Below, piece by piece: positions 42,266-51,493 of a stretch of DNA of 64,000 nucleotides (the stretch's first letter is position 1; each line of letters begins with the position of its first letter). The notes beneath the pieces are model-generated. The model was not told the DNA's origin and ran no database searches. It saw nothing but the letters and a program-made list of their open reading frames with translations. The position numbers and the translations under genes were made by a program. The stretch is from Nocardia uniformis NBRC 13702 (GTDB lineage: Bacteria; Actinomycetota; Actinomycetes; Mycobacteriales; Mycobacteriaceae). Where the stretch lies: contig NZ_BDCE01000044.1 in the NCBI RefSeq assembly GCF_001613345.1, forward strand, positions 33,750-97,749, given 5' to 3'.

Positions 42266-42991
42266 ATGGGTGCGAACCTGATGATTGTCGAGGATGACGA
42301 CCGGATCCGCGAGGCATTGCGGCTGGCTATGGAGGATGAGGGGTACGAGGTGTCGGAGGCGGGCGGGGCGGAAGTCGCGCTCGCGGCCTTGCGGCGTGGG
42401 GGAGCTCCCGACGTCATGATTGTCGATCTGATGCTCGGGGGTATGGACGGTTTCACCTGTATCCGCGAGATTCGCCGCGATCACAATGTGCCGATCATCG
42501 TGGTGAGTGCGCGCGACGATACCCATGATGTGGTCGCCGCGTTGGAGGCGGGTGCCGATGATTTCGTCACCAAACCCTTCGAGGTCAAGGAGATCACCGC
42601 CCGAATGCGGGCCCTGCGCAGGCGTGCGCGATTGGCCTACGAGCACGATATCCCGCAGGATTCGGGTCGACCGGACATTGTGCTGGACGACGATTCGATA
42701 CCTCCGCTGGTGCTGTCGCGGGAGAGCGGCATGTTGCGTCGCGGTAACGAGGAGGTGCATCTGACACTGACCGAATTCCGGCTGCTGTGCGAACTGTCGG
42801 AGTCCCCGGGACGGGTGCTGAGCCGCGAGATGCTGCTCGAAAGAGTGTGGGATCGAGGCTTCTTCGGCGACCAGCGCATCGTGGATGTGCATATGCGCAG
42901 GCTGCGTACCAAGATCGAAAAGGATCCCTCCAGTCCGCGGATCGTGGTGACGGTGCGCGGACTCGGCTACCGGTTCGACGGACGGCGGTGA
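42266..42991 (+). CDS. OmpR-type response regulator of the ectoine module
   Basis: A 241-residue regulator. The receiver domain shows D10-D11, phospho-acceptor D54 in I-V-D-L-M-L-G and K103 in T-K-P-F. The C-terminal winged helix has L-T-L-T-E-F-R-L-L-C-E-L, R-E-M-L-L-E-R-V-W and R-G-L-G-Y-R-F. It is encoded with the sensor kinase (GTGA overlap) between the ehu transporter and ectD, so it most likely controls both. ATG 42266 has GAGGA 6 bases upstream. Confidence 0.93.
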   Translation: MGANLMIVEDDDRIREALRLAMEDEGYEVSEAGGAEVALAALRRGGAPDVMIVDLMLGGMDGFTCIREIRRDHNVPIIVVSARDDTHDVVAALEAGADDFVTKPFEVKEITARMRALRRRARLAYEHDIPQDSGRPDIVLDDDSIPPLVLSRESGMLRRGNEEVHLTLTEFRLLCELSESPGRVLSREMLLERVWDRGFFGDQRIVDVHMRRLRTKIEKDPSSPRIVVTVRGLGYRFDGRR

Positions 42992-44367
42992 GCGAGCGGC
43001 GAAACCCGAAGTGCCGGTTGGGTCCACAGAGTGTGCGCAGTCGGGTGGTGCTTGCGTTCGCCGTGAGTGCCAGCCTGGTGTCGCTGGTATTGGCGGTATC
43101 GGTCTTCACTATCGGTCGTGGCTATATGGACGACCAGCGCGAGCGGTCCGCTGAGCGCCTGGCCGATGCACACGTCGGCGTGCTGCGCACGCATGTCGCG
43201 AGATCGGAACAGGTCGGGGAGGAGACACTCGCGGCCATCGAACCGCCCGATGGGACAATTCTGCTCTTGTGGTGGGGAGGTGAGTGGCTCGATAGCGAGA
43301 CCGCCGTGGCGACCGATGCGCTGGTGCCCGCGGACTTCGCCGAGCCCGCGGCGACGCAGCGGGTGACCATTGCGGGAAAGCCGTACCTGCGCGTCCGAGT
43401 CGCGCTGAACGACCAGGGTGACGTCTTCTATGAGTTCACGCCCATCACCGAACTCGACTCGACCCTGCGGATGCTGCGAAATCTATTGGTCGGCTGTGCG
43501 ATTGTCGCGACCTCGATCGGTGCTCTGCTCGGCGTCTGGGCGAGTCGGCGGGTGCTCAAACCCCTGCACCAGCTCGCCAATACGGCTTCGCTGATCGCCT
43601 CGGGGAAGCTCGATACGAGATTGCCGAGCACACTCGATCGCGATTTGGCGGCCACCGTCGACGCCTTCAACACCATGGTCGATTCCCTGCAACAGCGGAT
43701 CGAACGTGAGCGCCGACTGGTCGGCGATGTCAGCCACGAACTGCGTACCCCGTTGACGACATTGGTCACGGCCGTCGGAATCATGAATAAGCGCGCGCAC
43801 GAACTGCCGGATCGATCCCGGCGAGCGCTGAAGCTGATCAGCGACGAACTGAATCATCTGCGCCAGATGATCGACGATATGCTGGAATTGGCGCGCGTCG
43901 ACGCCGGTGTGCATCGTGGCGATGTCGAGCGGCTGTCGGTCGGCGAATTGCTGACCCATACGCTCGCCGCGCGGCAGTACCCGCCGGAACTGCTCACCGT
44001 GGTCGACAATGCGATGATTCGCGGACGGCGGCTCGAGCTCGAGCGCACGATCGCAAACCTGCTCGACAATGCCGAACGCCATGCGGGCGGGGCGGTCGCG
44101 GTCACCGTTCGCCGTGAAGGTCACGAAGCGGTCGTCATGGTCGACGATGCCGGGCCGGGTGTGCCGGTCATCGACCGCACCCGCATCTTCGAGCGGTTCG
44201 CCACGATCCGCGTCGGCCGCGGATCGGCGACCGGCACCGGAATCGGTCTGGCTTTGGTCGCCGAAACGGTTGCGGCACACGGTGGCCGGGTCTACTGCGA
44301 GGATCGTGTGGGCGGTGGTGCGCGGTTCATTGTGCGGCTGCCGATCAATGACGGCGTCGATGGGTGA
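42988..44367 (+). CDS. Sensor histidine kinase of the ectoine module
   Basis: A 459-residue classical sensor kinase. Membrane helices are at about 20-42 and 165-187, enclosing an extracytoplasmic sensor of roughly 120 residues without a recognised family. HAMP follows at about 188-240. The dimerisation/phospho-acceptor motif is D-V-S-H250-E-L-R-T-P-L, and the ATPase domain shows N-L-L-D-N-A, D-D-A-G-P-G-V and G-T-G-I-G-L-A-L-V. GTG 42988 overlaps the response regulator stop. The signal may be osmotic strength or ectoine itself; sequence cannot decide. Confidence 0.93.
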   Translation: MSERRNPKCRLGPQSVRSRVVLAFAVSASLVSLVLAVSVFTIGRGYMDDQRERSAERLADAHVGVLRTHVARSEQVGEETLAAIEPPDGTILLLWWGGEWLDSETAVATDALVPADFAEPAATQRVTIAGKPYLRVRVALNDQGDVFYEFTPITELDSTLRMLRNLLVGCAIVATSIGALLGVWASRRVLKPLHQLANTASLIASGKLDTRLPSTLDRDLAATVDAFNTMVDSLQQRIERERRLVGDVSHELRTPLTTLVTAVGIMNKRAHELPDRSRRALKLISDELNHLRQMIDDMLELARVDAGVHRGDVERLSVGELLTHTLAARQYPPELLTVVDNAMIRGRRLELERTIANLLDNAERHAGGAVAVTVRREGHEAVVMVDDAGPGVPVIDRTRIFERFATIRVGRGSATGTGIGLALVAETVAAHGGRVYCEDRVGGGARFIVRLPINDGVDG

Positions 44368-44408
44368 ACCTGTCGTCATAAAACCGCAAACTATTGAATC
44401 GGTTTAGC

Positions 44409-44433
44409 TCAAAGTTCATTCGCCAATCTGGGA
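44409..44433 (+). promoter_or_regulatory. Shared element upstream of ectD
   Basis: It shares 19 of 25 positions with 38376-38400 upstream of ehuB. It lies 70 bases before the ectD start codon, right after the sensor kinase gene. Confidence 0.5.
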
Positions 44434-44435
44434 GG

Positions 44436-44466
44436 GTTGAGCGGACCGCGGATTCGTCCGCTCAAC
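44436..44466 (+). promoter_or_regulatory. Perfect inverted repeat in the ectD leader
   Basis: GTTGAGCGGAC (44436-44446) and GTCCGCTCAAC (44456-44466) are perfect 11-base inverted copies around nine bases. The repeat starts 3 bases after the shared element. It may be a repressor site, or form a leader hairpin that ends 37 bases before the start codon. Confidence 0.6.
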
Positions 44467-44503
44467 GGTTGCATGGACTGCGGGTGAGATAGGAGTCAAT
44501 CGA

Positions 44504-45388
44504 ATGGCCTTGTCCGACAACTTGATCGTTGATCGCTATCCGACCCGAACCGCCGAGCCGGTCGCGCATATCGAGCGGTCCGACGCCACCGTGTGGGGCA
44601 CGATCGAATCGGACTCGTTGGCGAGCTTCGACGCGGACGGTTTCGCGATGATCGACGCATTGCTGGATCCGACGGAGGTCGCCGATCTCACCGACGAGGT
44701 GGTGGGGCTGACCAAGGATCCGGATCTGTGGCTCGACGATCGGCTGATTATCGAGAAGTCCGCGAACCGGGTGCGTTCCATCTTCGAGGTGCACCGGCTC
44801 AGCGCCCGGGTCGGCGATCTGGTGCGGGAAAGCCGGATCGTGGGTCTGGCGCGGCAGGTTCTCGGATCCGAGGTGTACATCCACCAGAGTCGGGTGAACT
44901 TCATGCCCGGCTTCCAGGGCACGGGCTTCTACTGGCACTCCGATTTCGAGACCTGGCACGCCGAGGACGGTATGCCCGCGCCGCGCGCGGTGAGCCTGTC
45001 TATCGCGCTGACCGACAACTACCCCTACAACGGCAGCCTCATGGTCATGCCGGGCTCACACCGCACCTTCGTGCCCTGTCAGGGCGTCACTCCCACCGAG
45101 CACTACCGGGAGTCGTTGCGGCAGCAGCAATTCGGTGTGCCCACCGAGGCCGATATCACCGAACTGGCGAACAAACACGGGATCGCCCAGTTCACCGGCC
45201 GCGCGGGCTCGGCCCTGCTGTTCGACTCCAATCTCATGCACGGGTCGGCGAACAACATCACCCCGTTCCCGCGGTCCAATATCTTCCTGGTTTTCAACAG
45301 TGTGGAGAACACCCTGGTCGAACCGTTCGCGGCGGATGCCCCGCGGCCCACCTATATCGGCAGTCGGGATTTCACTCCGGTCCGGTAG
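44504..45388 (+). CDS. ectD: Ectoine hydroxylase
   Basis: A 294-residue non-heme Fe(II)/2-oxoglutarate dioxygenase that converts ectoine to 5-hydroxyectoine. The EctD signature F-x-W-H-S-D-F-E-T-W-H-A-E-D-G-M-P is intact with iron ligands H145, D147 and H246. R257 would bind 2-oxoglutarate. ATG 44504 is preceded by TAGGAG. No ectA, ectB or ectC occurs in the window, so this is an EctD paired with uptake genes rather than synthesis genes. It depends on imported ectoine or on ectABC elsewhere. Two tandem CTCCGGTCCGGTAGC copies (45375-45389 and 45391-45405) span the stop codon. Confidence 0.95.
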   Translation: MALSDNLIVDRYPTRTAEPVAHIERSDATVWGTIESDSLASFDADGFAMIDALLDPTEVADLTDEVVGLTKDPDLWLDDRLIIEKSANRVRSIFEVHRLSARVGDLVRESRIVGLARQVLGSEVYIHQSRVNFMPGFQGTGFYWHSDFETWHAEDGMPAPRAVSLSIALTDNYPYNGSLMVMPGSHRTFVPCQGVTPTEHYRESLRQQQFGVPTEADITELANKHGIAQFTGRAGSALLFDSNLMHGSANNITPFPRSNIFLVFNSVENTLVEPFAADAPRPTYIGSRDFTPVR

Positions 45389-45464
45389 CGCTCCGGTCCG
45401 GTAGCTGGGGCCCCGGGGCAGCGGTGGTGTGGCTCACCGGAATCGACGCGCGTGATTGTCGAGG

Positions 45465-46076
45465 TCAGCTCTGGGGTCGTCGTGCTGTCACCAGGACGGC
45501 TGGTGTCTTGTGGGACATCCATTGGGTTTCGATATGGATGAGGGTCGTGGTGGAGAATTCGATGGCCAATCGCGTGGCCGCCTGGCCATGGGTAATGGTG
45601 CCGCCGGGCGGTCGCATATAGGCCAGCGCCAGCTGCCCGCCCGGCCGCAGGCGGGCGGCCAGGTCGGTAATGACGGCAATCCCGTCATCCCACAGATGCC
45701 AGACGTTGAAACCATAAATCAGGTCGAGGTCCTGGATTTCGGGATCGAGAGCGGCCGCGTCGCCGAGTCGGAGATCGAGGCGTCCGGCCGCGATGAACTG
45801 CCGATTGCGGCGGCCGGCCTGGCGCAGCATGACCGGGGAGCTATCGACGGCGACGATATGACCGTCTGGCACCCGTCGGCAGATGTCGCGCAGGGTGACG
45901 CCGGGCCCGTAGCCGAGCTCGAGTATTCGCGCGTCGGGCGCGGGCGCGAGTCTGTCGATGGCCCACCGCCCGCGGCTGACATTCTCGGACCGATGCGCCA
46001 TGATCACCCCGGCGAGAGCTCCAAGGGGCCCGCGCGGGTGCGCGAACTGCATAATGAGCCTGTCGGTGAATGGCAC
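45465..46076 (-). CDS. Class I SAM-dependent methyltransferase
   Basis: A 203-residue protein with a methyltransferase Rossmann fold: E-L-G-Y-G-P-G-V-T (motif I), V-A-V-D-S-S (motif II), G-D-A-A-A-L and L-R-P-G-G-Q-L-A-L-A-Y. The substrate is not evident. GTG 46076 has AGGAG six bases upstream. It ends 77 bases after the convergent ectD gene and is monocistronic. Confidence 0.82.
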   Translation of the reverse strand: MPFTDRLIMQFAHPRGPLGALAGVIMAHRSENVSRGRWAIDRLAPAPDARILELGYGPGVTLRDICRRVPDGHIVAVDSSPVMLRQAGRRNRQFIAAGRLDLRLGDAAALDPEIQDLDLIYGFNVWHLWDDGIAVITDLAARLRPGGQLALAYMRPPGGTITHGQAATRLAIEFSTTTLIHIETQWMSHKTPAVLVTARRPQS

Positions 46077-46212
46077 GGCGCTGCTCCTGGAATCGAGGGG
46101 GCTACGTCTCTCTCGCCGACCAGGCTTCCCGGCACACCGAACTGAACTCTAGCGTGATTCGGGACCGAACCACGTCATCGCCGACACGATGTTCGGTAAC
46201 GCTCTCGTATGG

Positions 46213-46869
46213 TCAGTACCCGACCAAGCCGCAACGATGCGCGATCACCACGAGTTGCGACCGATCGCGGGCCTCGAGTTTGGTCATGATTCGGCTGACA
46301 TGCGTCCGCGCGGTGGCCGGACTCATATAGAGGTCGGCGGCGATCTCGTCATTGCTGCGCCCGGCTCCGACGTGGGTGAGGACCTCGCGCTCTCGCTCGG
46401 TGAGGACATGCAGGCGTTCGGTCGCCTCGTTCGCGCGCAACGAATGACCCGCGGCGGCCCGCATGACCCGGGAGGTGACGCCGGGGGAGAGCAGCGAATC
46501 GCCGGCGGCCACGACGCGCACCGCCCGCCGCAGCTCGTCGGGTTCGGTGTCCTTGAGGAGGAATCCGCTGGCACCGACGCGGATCGCCTCGAACACGAAC
46601 TCGTCATCGTCGTAGGTGGTGAGGACAAGAATGCGCACAGCGGTCAGAGTCGGGTCCGCCACAATGCGCCGGGTGGCCTGCAGCCCGTCGAGGACCGGCA
46701 TCCGAATATCCATCAGGACCACATCCGGTCGCTCCGCCACGACGACTTCCAGTGCCTGCGCACCGTTTTCGGCTTCGCCGACCACCTCGATATCCTCGAC
46801 TCGCTCCAAGAGCGACCGGAAGCCGGCACGTACCAGGTGCTGGTCGTCGACCAGTACGACTCTGATCAT
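46213..46869 (-). CDS. NarL/LuxR-type response regulator
   Basis: A 218-residue response regulator. The receiver contains D8-D9, phospho-acceptor D54 (L-M-D-I-R-M-P) and T-T-Y-D-D-D-E-F. The LuxR-type HTH has L-T-E-R-E-R-E-V-L, A-G-R-S-N-D-E-I-A and S-P-A-T-A-R-T-H-V-S-R-I-M-T-K-L. Its start overlaps the histidine kinase stop by one base, so the two form a unit. Targets are unknown; the large BTAD regulator is divergent from the pair. Confidence 0.93.
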   Translation of the reverse strand: MIRVVLVDDQHLVRAGFRSLLERVEDIEVVGEAENGAQALEVVVAERPDVVLMDIRMPVLDGLQATRRIVADPTLTAVRILVLTTYDDDEFVFEAIRVGASGFLLKDTEPDELRRAVRVVAAGDSLLSPGVTSRVMRAAAGHSLRANEATERLHVLTEREREVLTHVGAGRSNDEIAADLYMSPATARTHVSRIMTKLEARDRSQLVVIAHRCGLVGY

Positions 46870-48068
46870 CAGGCACCCGCCGCGGGCAGGGATGCGGCGA
46901 CGACGAAGCCGGAGCCCGGGTTCGGGCCCGCCGAGAAGGATCCGCCGAGGAGTGATACTCGCTCTCGCATGCCCTGAATACCGAATCCGCTACCGGCGCG
47001 GGCGGATACCGGCGGTTGTGCCCGGCCATTGTCAGCGACCCGCATATCGAGCGAATCGGAGGTGTACCGGATACGAACGGTCGCCTTATCGGCCTTCGCG
47101 TGGCGGAGCACATTGGTCAGCGATTCCTGAACGATTCGGTAGGCGGCCGACTCCACGATCGCCGACACCGGCCGGGGCGTGCCCTCTACCTCGAGATCGA
47201 CCGACAGGCCGACCTCGGCGGTCGCCGTCACCATCTGTTCGAGACCTGCCAGGCAGGCCAGGGGTGCGCGCGGCTGTCCGTCCTCCGAACGCAATGTCCC
47301 CAGGGTGGAGCGCAATTCACGCAGGGCCTCTCTACTGCTCTGTTTGATGGTGCCGATCGCCGCTGTGGCCTGCTGAACCGGTTCCGACGGGGCCGCGTCC
47401 GCGAGTGCTTCGGCGGCCACGCTCGACTGGATGGAGATGACGGTCAGGGTGTGGGCGATGACGTCGTGCACTTCCCGGGCGATGCGCACCCGTTCGTGTT
47501 CCACGCGTCGCCGCGCCTCCTGTTCCTGTTCGGCCAGCATGAGTTCCGCCCGCTGCTGTGCCTCGTATTGCCAGCCACGCCGGGAGCGGACGGTATCGCC
47601 GACCGCGATGGTCGCCTTCATCAGAATCAGGGCGGCGAGGAGCTCGTACCACAGCAGATAGGTGGTACCGCTGTCCCAGAGTTGGCGGAGCGTAATGAAT
47701 GCCGTCAAACCGAAAGCGCTGGCGACGGCCACCCGCAGGTGGCCCGCTTCCGCCGCGGTGAACAGTGCCGCCGCCATCGGCACCGCGATGCCGACGGGCG
47801 GGTAGCCGTGCACGTAGTAGGCGGCCAATCCGATACAGGTGAACAGCAGCACCCCCACCGGCCACCGGCGGCGACCCAGCATCGAAATCCCCATGGCGAC
47901 GGCCAGGATGTAAGAGATGATCTCCGGCCGACCACCACCTCCGTCGGGTCTGGCCAGAATGGTCAGCGCGACGACGGCACCGGTGACGAAGACGCCGAAC
48001 CCGACATCGATCAGGATGCGACGCAACCGAAGGAGATCTCGGACGGATCCGTCACGCCACGCGAACAT
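46869..48068 (-). CDS. NarL-class sensor histidine kinase
   Basis: A 399-residue HPK7-type kinase. The first 160 residues contain about five hydrophobic helices (from 20-40 to 141-157) with hardly any extracellular loop. The coiled coil and the H-box R-E-V-H201-D-V-I-A-H-T-L come next, then a compact ATPase domain with D-N-G-R-A and G-F-G-I-Q-G-M-R-E-R. Sensors of this form often detect signals within the membrane. The start codon lies about 230 bases from the divergent BTAD gene. Confidence 0.92.
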   Translation of the reverse strand: MFAWRDGSVRDLLRLRRILIDVGFGVFVTGAVVALTILARPDGGGGRPEIISYILAVAMGISMLGRRRWPVGVLLFTCIGLAAYYVHGYPPVGIAVPMAAALFTAAEAGHLRVAVASAFGLTAFITLRQLWDSGTTYLLWYELLAALILMKATIAVGDTVRSRRGWQYEAQQRAELMLAEQEQEARRRVEHERVRIAREVHDVIAHTLTVISIQSSVAAEALADAAPSEPVQQATAAIGTIKQSSREALRELRSTLGTLRSEDGQPRAPLACLAGLEQMVTATAEVGLSVDLEVEGTPRPVSAIVESAAYRIVQESLTNVLRHAKADKATVRIRYTSDSLDMRVADNGRAQPPVSARAGSGFGIQGMRERVSLLGGSFSAGPNPGSGFVVAASLPAAGA

Positions 48069-48358
48069 GATCTCACCCTACGGTGCCCGATCTCGGTACC
48101 GCATCCGTTGCCGAGCGCAGGCGCGGGATGTCGGCGTACTCCCGATTGCGTAGCGAGCCGACAACTTCTGTCCGACGACCCGCACGTCCGCGACCGTAAT
48201 CCTGGGAACCATGGCCACGACCGGAGGACACATCGACGAGGTAGCCGGGACCGGGGAACCGTCCGACCGGCTGCCCGGACCGCGGGGTTCGGGTTGACAG
48301 CATGCCCGGCACCCGCATCCTGAACATAGGCGTACATCCGATAGAGGAGTTCCAGCAG

Positions 48359-51300
48359 ATGTCGGCACCTACCATTGTGAATCGCCGCGACATGGAAGAG
48401 TGCGTAGGTATCGGGCTACTCGGTCCGCTCGAGTTGGCGGTGGGATCCGAGCCGGTCCCGGTGGGTGGCACCCGCCTGCGGATACTGCTCACCCGCCTCG
48501 CCCTCGACGTCGGTCGGGTGGTGCCCACCGAGGCGCTCGCCGACACCGTATGGCCGACGGCGGGACCGGGCGATCGGACGAATGCGCTGCATTCGCTCAT
48601 CTCACGTCTACGCCAGGTCCTGCCCGGTGATTGCCTGCGCTCGACGGCCGGTGGCTATGTCCTCGATCTGCCCTCGGATGCGGTGGACGCGAAGCGATTC
48701 GAACGTCTGGCGGCCGAGGGTGCGCGGCAGTTGTCGGACGGACGCTACGAGGACGCGCTCGGGCTCCTCGTGCGGGCACAGGCCCTGTGGCGCGGTGAAT
48801 TGCCCGGCACGCTACCGGATTTCGCACACCAGCGGCTGACGGAACGACGACTGTGCGCGATGGAGGACAGTGCCGCCGCCACCCTCGCCGTCGGCAGGCC
48901 CGCTGGTGTCGCCGCCGAGCTGGCGCCGTTGGCCGCCGCGCACCCGTTCCGGGAGCGGTTGCAGGCCCTGTACATTCGGGCCCTGCACGCCGAGGGGCGG
49001 CAGGCCGAAGCGCTCACGACCTTCGCGGAGATCCGCGCCGCCTTCGCCGACGAACTCGGTGCCGACCCCGGGCCCGAACTGCGGGCCGCGCATCTGGCGG
49101 TGGTCCGCGGGGAATCGTCGGCTCGGACAGTGCGCGGCAATCTGCGCGCCGCCCGCACCCGCTTCATCGGCCGCGAGCCGGAGTTGGGTCGGCTGCGGGC
49201 ACTGCTGGACAGCGACCGGCTCATTACCCTGACCGGCCCCGGCGGAGTCGGTAAAACGCGGCTGGCCGCGGCGGCCGTGGTCGGCGATGGGGCGTGGCTG
49301 GTCGAATTGGCGGCCGTGCACGGTCCGGGCGAGGTGGTGCGCGCCGCGACCACTGCGCTCGGGATCGGTTCGGCCGGTCTGCTCGAGCCGCCGCGCGATC
49401 CGATAGAACGCCTGGCGGAAACTCTGGGCGGTACCGAAACCGTGCTGGTACTGGACAACTGCGAGCATGTGCTCGACGAGGCCACCGCGGTGGTCGATGA
49501 GCTGCTCGGCCGGTGCCCGGCACTGCGGATCATCGCCACCAGCCGTGAGCCGCTCGGTCTGGCCGGTGAGCGGGTCTGCGCGGTGCCGCCACTGCCACTG
49601 GCGGCCGCGGTGCGACTGTTCGCCGATCGGGCCGCCGCGGCCCGGCCCGGCTTCCGGCTCGACGAGGAGACGTCGGCCCTGGTCGAGAATATGTGCTCGA
49701 GACTGGATCGGCTGCCACTGGCCATTGAGCTGGCGGCCGGGCGGGTCGGCTCGATTCCACTGCGGGAGTTGAATACTCGACTCGAGCCCGGATTCGGGCT
49801 ATTGGCGCGGCCGGACCGGGCGGCGCAGCCACGGCACCGGACACTGCGCGCGGTGGTCGAGTGGAGTTGGGATCTGCTGGATTGCGAGGAGCAGGCCATC
49901 GCCCGCCGCCTGGCGGTCTTCCACGGCGCTGTCGACGTGGACAGTGCCGCGGCGGTGACGGGGGCGACCGTGGATCGGCTGGCGGCACTGGCGGACAAAT
50001 CACTGTTGCAGTTCGACGGGGAGCGCTATTTGATGCTCGTCACCGTGCGTGATTTCGCGCTCGAAAAGCTCTCCGACGCAGCGGAACTCACGGAGACCCA
50101 GAGGGCGCACGCGACGTGCTTCCAGGAACTTGCCGAACGTGCCGAACCGCGGTTGCGTGGGCCCGGTCAGCTGCCCTGGCTGCGGCGGCTGGATGGCGAG
50201 CGGGATAATTTCTCGGCCGCGCTGCGCTACGCCCATGCCGTCGGCGACGCGGAGGCCGCCGTCCGACTGTGTGCGGCGCTCGGGACGTACTGGCTGATCA
50301 GGGGCGATCGGCAGGCCATGATGGACGGCCCACGCCTGGCGTTGGAAATACCGGGGGCCGCGCCGTCCGACGCCCGCGCGGCCACCACGGCGCTGAGCCT
50401 GCTCGCGGCCGGGATCTGGTCCGGTATCGATATCGCCGACGCCGCCGCCGAGGCGCTCGCGGCGGCGGAGCATCCGCTGGTTGCCCTGATCGAGCCCTGC
50501 CTCGCCGCCGCTCGTCAAGGCGCCGAGTCGGGTCTGGCCGTGCTCGATCGACGGGCACCGCACCCCGATGGCTGGACCGACGCCATGCTGCGATTGCTGC
50601 GTGCGGCACTGTGCGGCGAGATGGGCGACCTCGACGGGCAGCGGTCGCATGTGCGGGCCGCCATTGCCGGATTCCGGTCGGTCGATGATCGCGCCGGACT
50701 CTCGTGGGCGCTCACCATCCGGGCCGACCTGCGGGCCGGCGCGGGCGAATTCGATTCCGCCATCCACGATCTCAACGAAGTCATTGCCCTGTCGCGGGAA
50801 CTCGACCCCGGTGACAAGGCGGTGCTGGAGCAGGCCCGGATCGCGGAACTGCGCGGCACCATGGGTGATATCGGCAGGGCCAGAGCCGATTTGGAAGAAT
50901 TACTGGCCAGCGTGGGAGCCGCGTCCGGCAGCGACTATCTCGCCTTCGCTCAACTCGCTCTCGCCGAACTGGCGCGCCGCGACGGCGATCCGAATGAGGC
51001 GGATCTGCGGTTGGGGCTGGCTGCCGCCGGATTCGCGGGTATGCCCTGCATCGAACCGCTCTACCGGGTTCGGTTGGCTTGTGCCCGAGCAGATCTCGCC
51101 ATGGACATCGGTGATCTCGGCACGGTCCGTGACGAGCTCGCCGCTGCCTTCGAAGTAGCTGTGACAGCATCGGGCACCTCGCTCGGCGCGGTTGTCGCCG
51201 CCCGCCTGGCGCGCTGGTGTGCCCTGACCGCCGATCCGACCGGCGCGGTCGAACTCATTGCCATCGCGCACACCATCCACGGCGCGCTCGACGCCCGCGA

Positions 51301-51493
51301 TCTCGACCTAGCCGGACTGACGCACACCCTGCGTGACACCCTCGGCGATCAGCGCTACACCGCTGCCTACACGCGTGGGCGCGATCGCGATACCGCCATG
51401 GGCGCCGTCGCGATCGCGCTCGGAACTACCGAACGAACTCCAGCACCGCCAGGACCACCACTGCCAGCACCGCCAGCGTCACACCTACCTTGA
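48359..51493 (+). CDS. AfsR/SARP-type (BTAD) regulator with NTPase and TPR-like domains
   Basis: A 1044-residue regulator. An OmpR-like winged helix is at about 17-105 (G-L-L-G-P-L-E, R-L-R-I-L-L-T-R-L-A-L) and the bacterial transcriptional activation domain at about 110-250 (Y-I-R-A-L-H-A-E-G-R-Q-A-E-A-L). The NTPase has Walker A G-P-G-G-V-G-K-T (293-300) and Walker B V-L-V-L-D-N-C-E-H-V-L. The C-terminal half is TPR-like helices. Such proteins activate secondary metabolism or stress genes, but no biosynthetic genes are near. ATG 48359 has GAGGAG nine bases upstream; ATG 48302 is another possibility. The end overlaps the opposite gene by 68 bases. Confidence 0.9.
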   Translation: MSAPTIVNRRDMEECVGIGLLGPLELAVGSEPVPVGGTRLRILLTRLALDVGRVVPTEALADTVWPTAGPGDRTNALHSLISRLRQVLPGDCLRSTAGGYVLDLPSDAVDAKRFERLAAEGARQLSDGRYEDALGLLVRAQALWRGELPGTLPDFAHQRLTERRLCAMEDSAAATLAVGRPAGVAAELAPLAAAHPFRERLQALYIRALHAEGRQAEALTTFAEIRAAFADELGADPGPELRAAHLAVVRGESSARTVRGNLRAARTRFIGREPELGRLRALLDSDRLITLTGPGGVGKTRLAAAAVVGDGAWLVELAAVHGPGEVVRAATTALGIGSAGLLEPPRDPIERLAETLGGTETVLVLDNCEHVLDEATAVVDELLGRCPALRIIATSREPLGLAGERVCAVPPLPLAAAVRLFADRAAAARPGFRLDEETSALVENMCSRLDRLPLAIELAAGRVGSIPLRELNTRLEPGFGLLARPDRAAQPRHRTLRAVVEWSWDLLDCEEQAIARRLAVFHGAVDVDSAAAVTGATVDRLAALADKSLLQFDGERYLMLVTVRDFALEKLSDAAELTETQRAHATCFQELAERAEPRLRGPGQLPWLRRLDGERDNFSAALRYAHAVGDAEAAVRLCAALGTYWLIRGDRQAMMDGPRLALEIPGAAPSDARAATTALSLLAAGIWSGIDIADAAAEALAAAEHPLVALIEPCLAAARQGAESGLAVLDRRAPHPDGWTDAMLRLLRAALCGEMGDLDGQRSHVRAAIAGFRSVDDRAGLSWALTIRADLRAGAGEFDSAIHDLNEVIALSRELDPGDKAVLEQARIAELRGTMGDIGRARADLEELLASVGAASGSDYLAFAQLALAELARRDGDPNEADLRLGLAAAGFAGMPCIEPLYRVRLACARADLAMDIGDLGTVRDELAAAFEVAVTASGTSLGAVVAARLARWCALTADPTGAVELIAIAHTIHGALDARDLDLAGLTHTLRDTLGDQRYTAAYTRGRDRDTAMGAVAIALGTTERTPAPPGPPLPAPPASHLP

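Noticed and set aside
41593..42456. 287-codon minus-strand protein opposite the response regulator start
   Set aside because: Only the last 66 codons look protein-like; the remainder is Ser/Arg-rich and overlaps a conserved gene.
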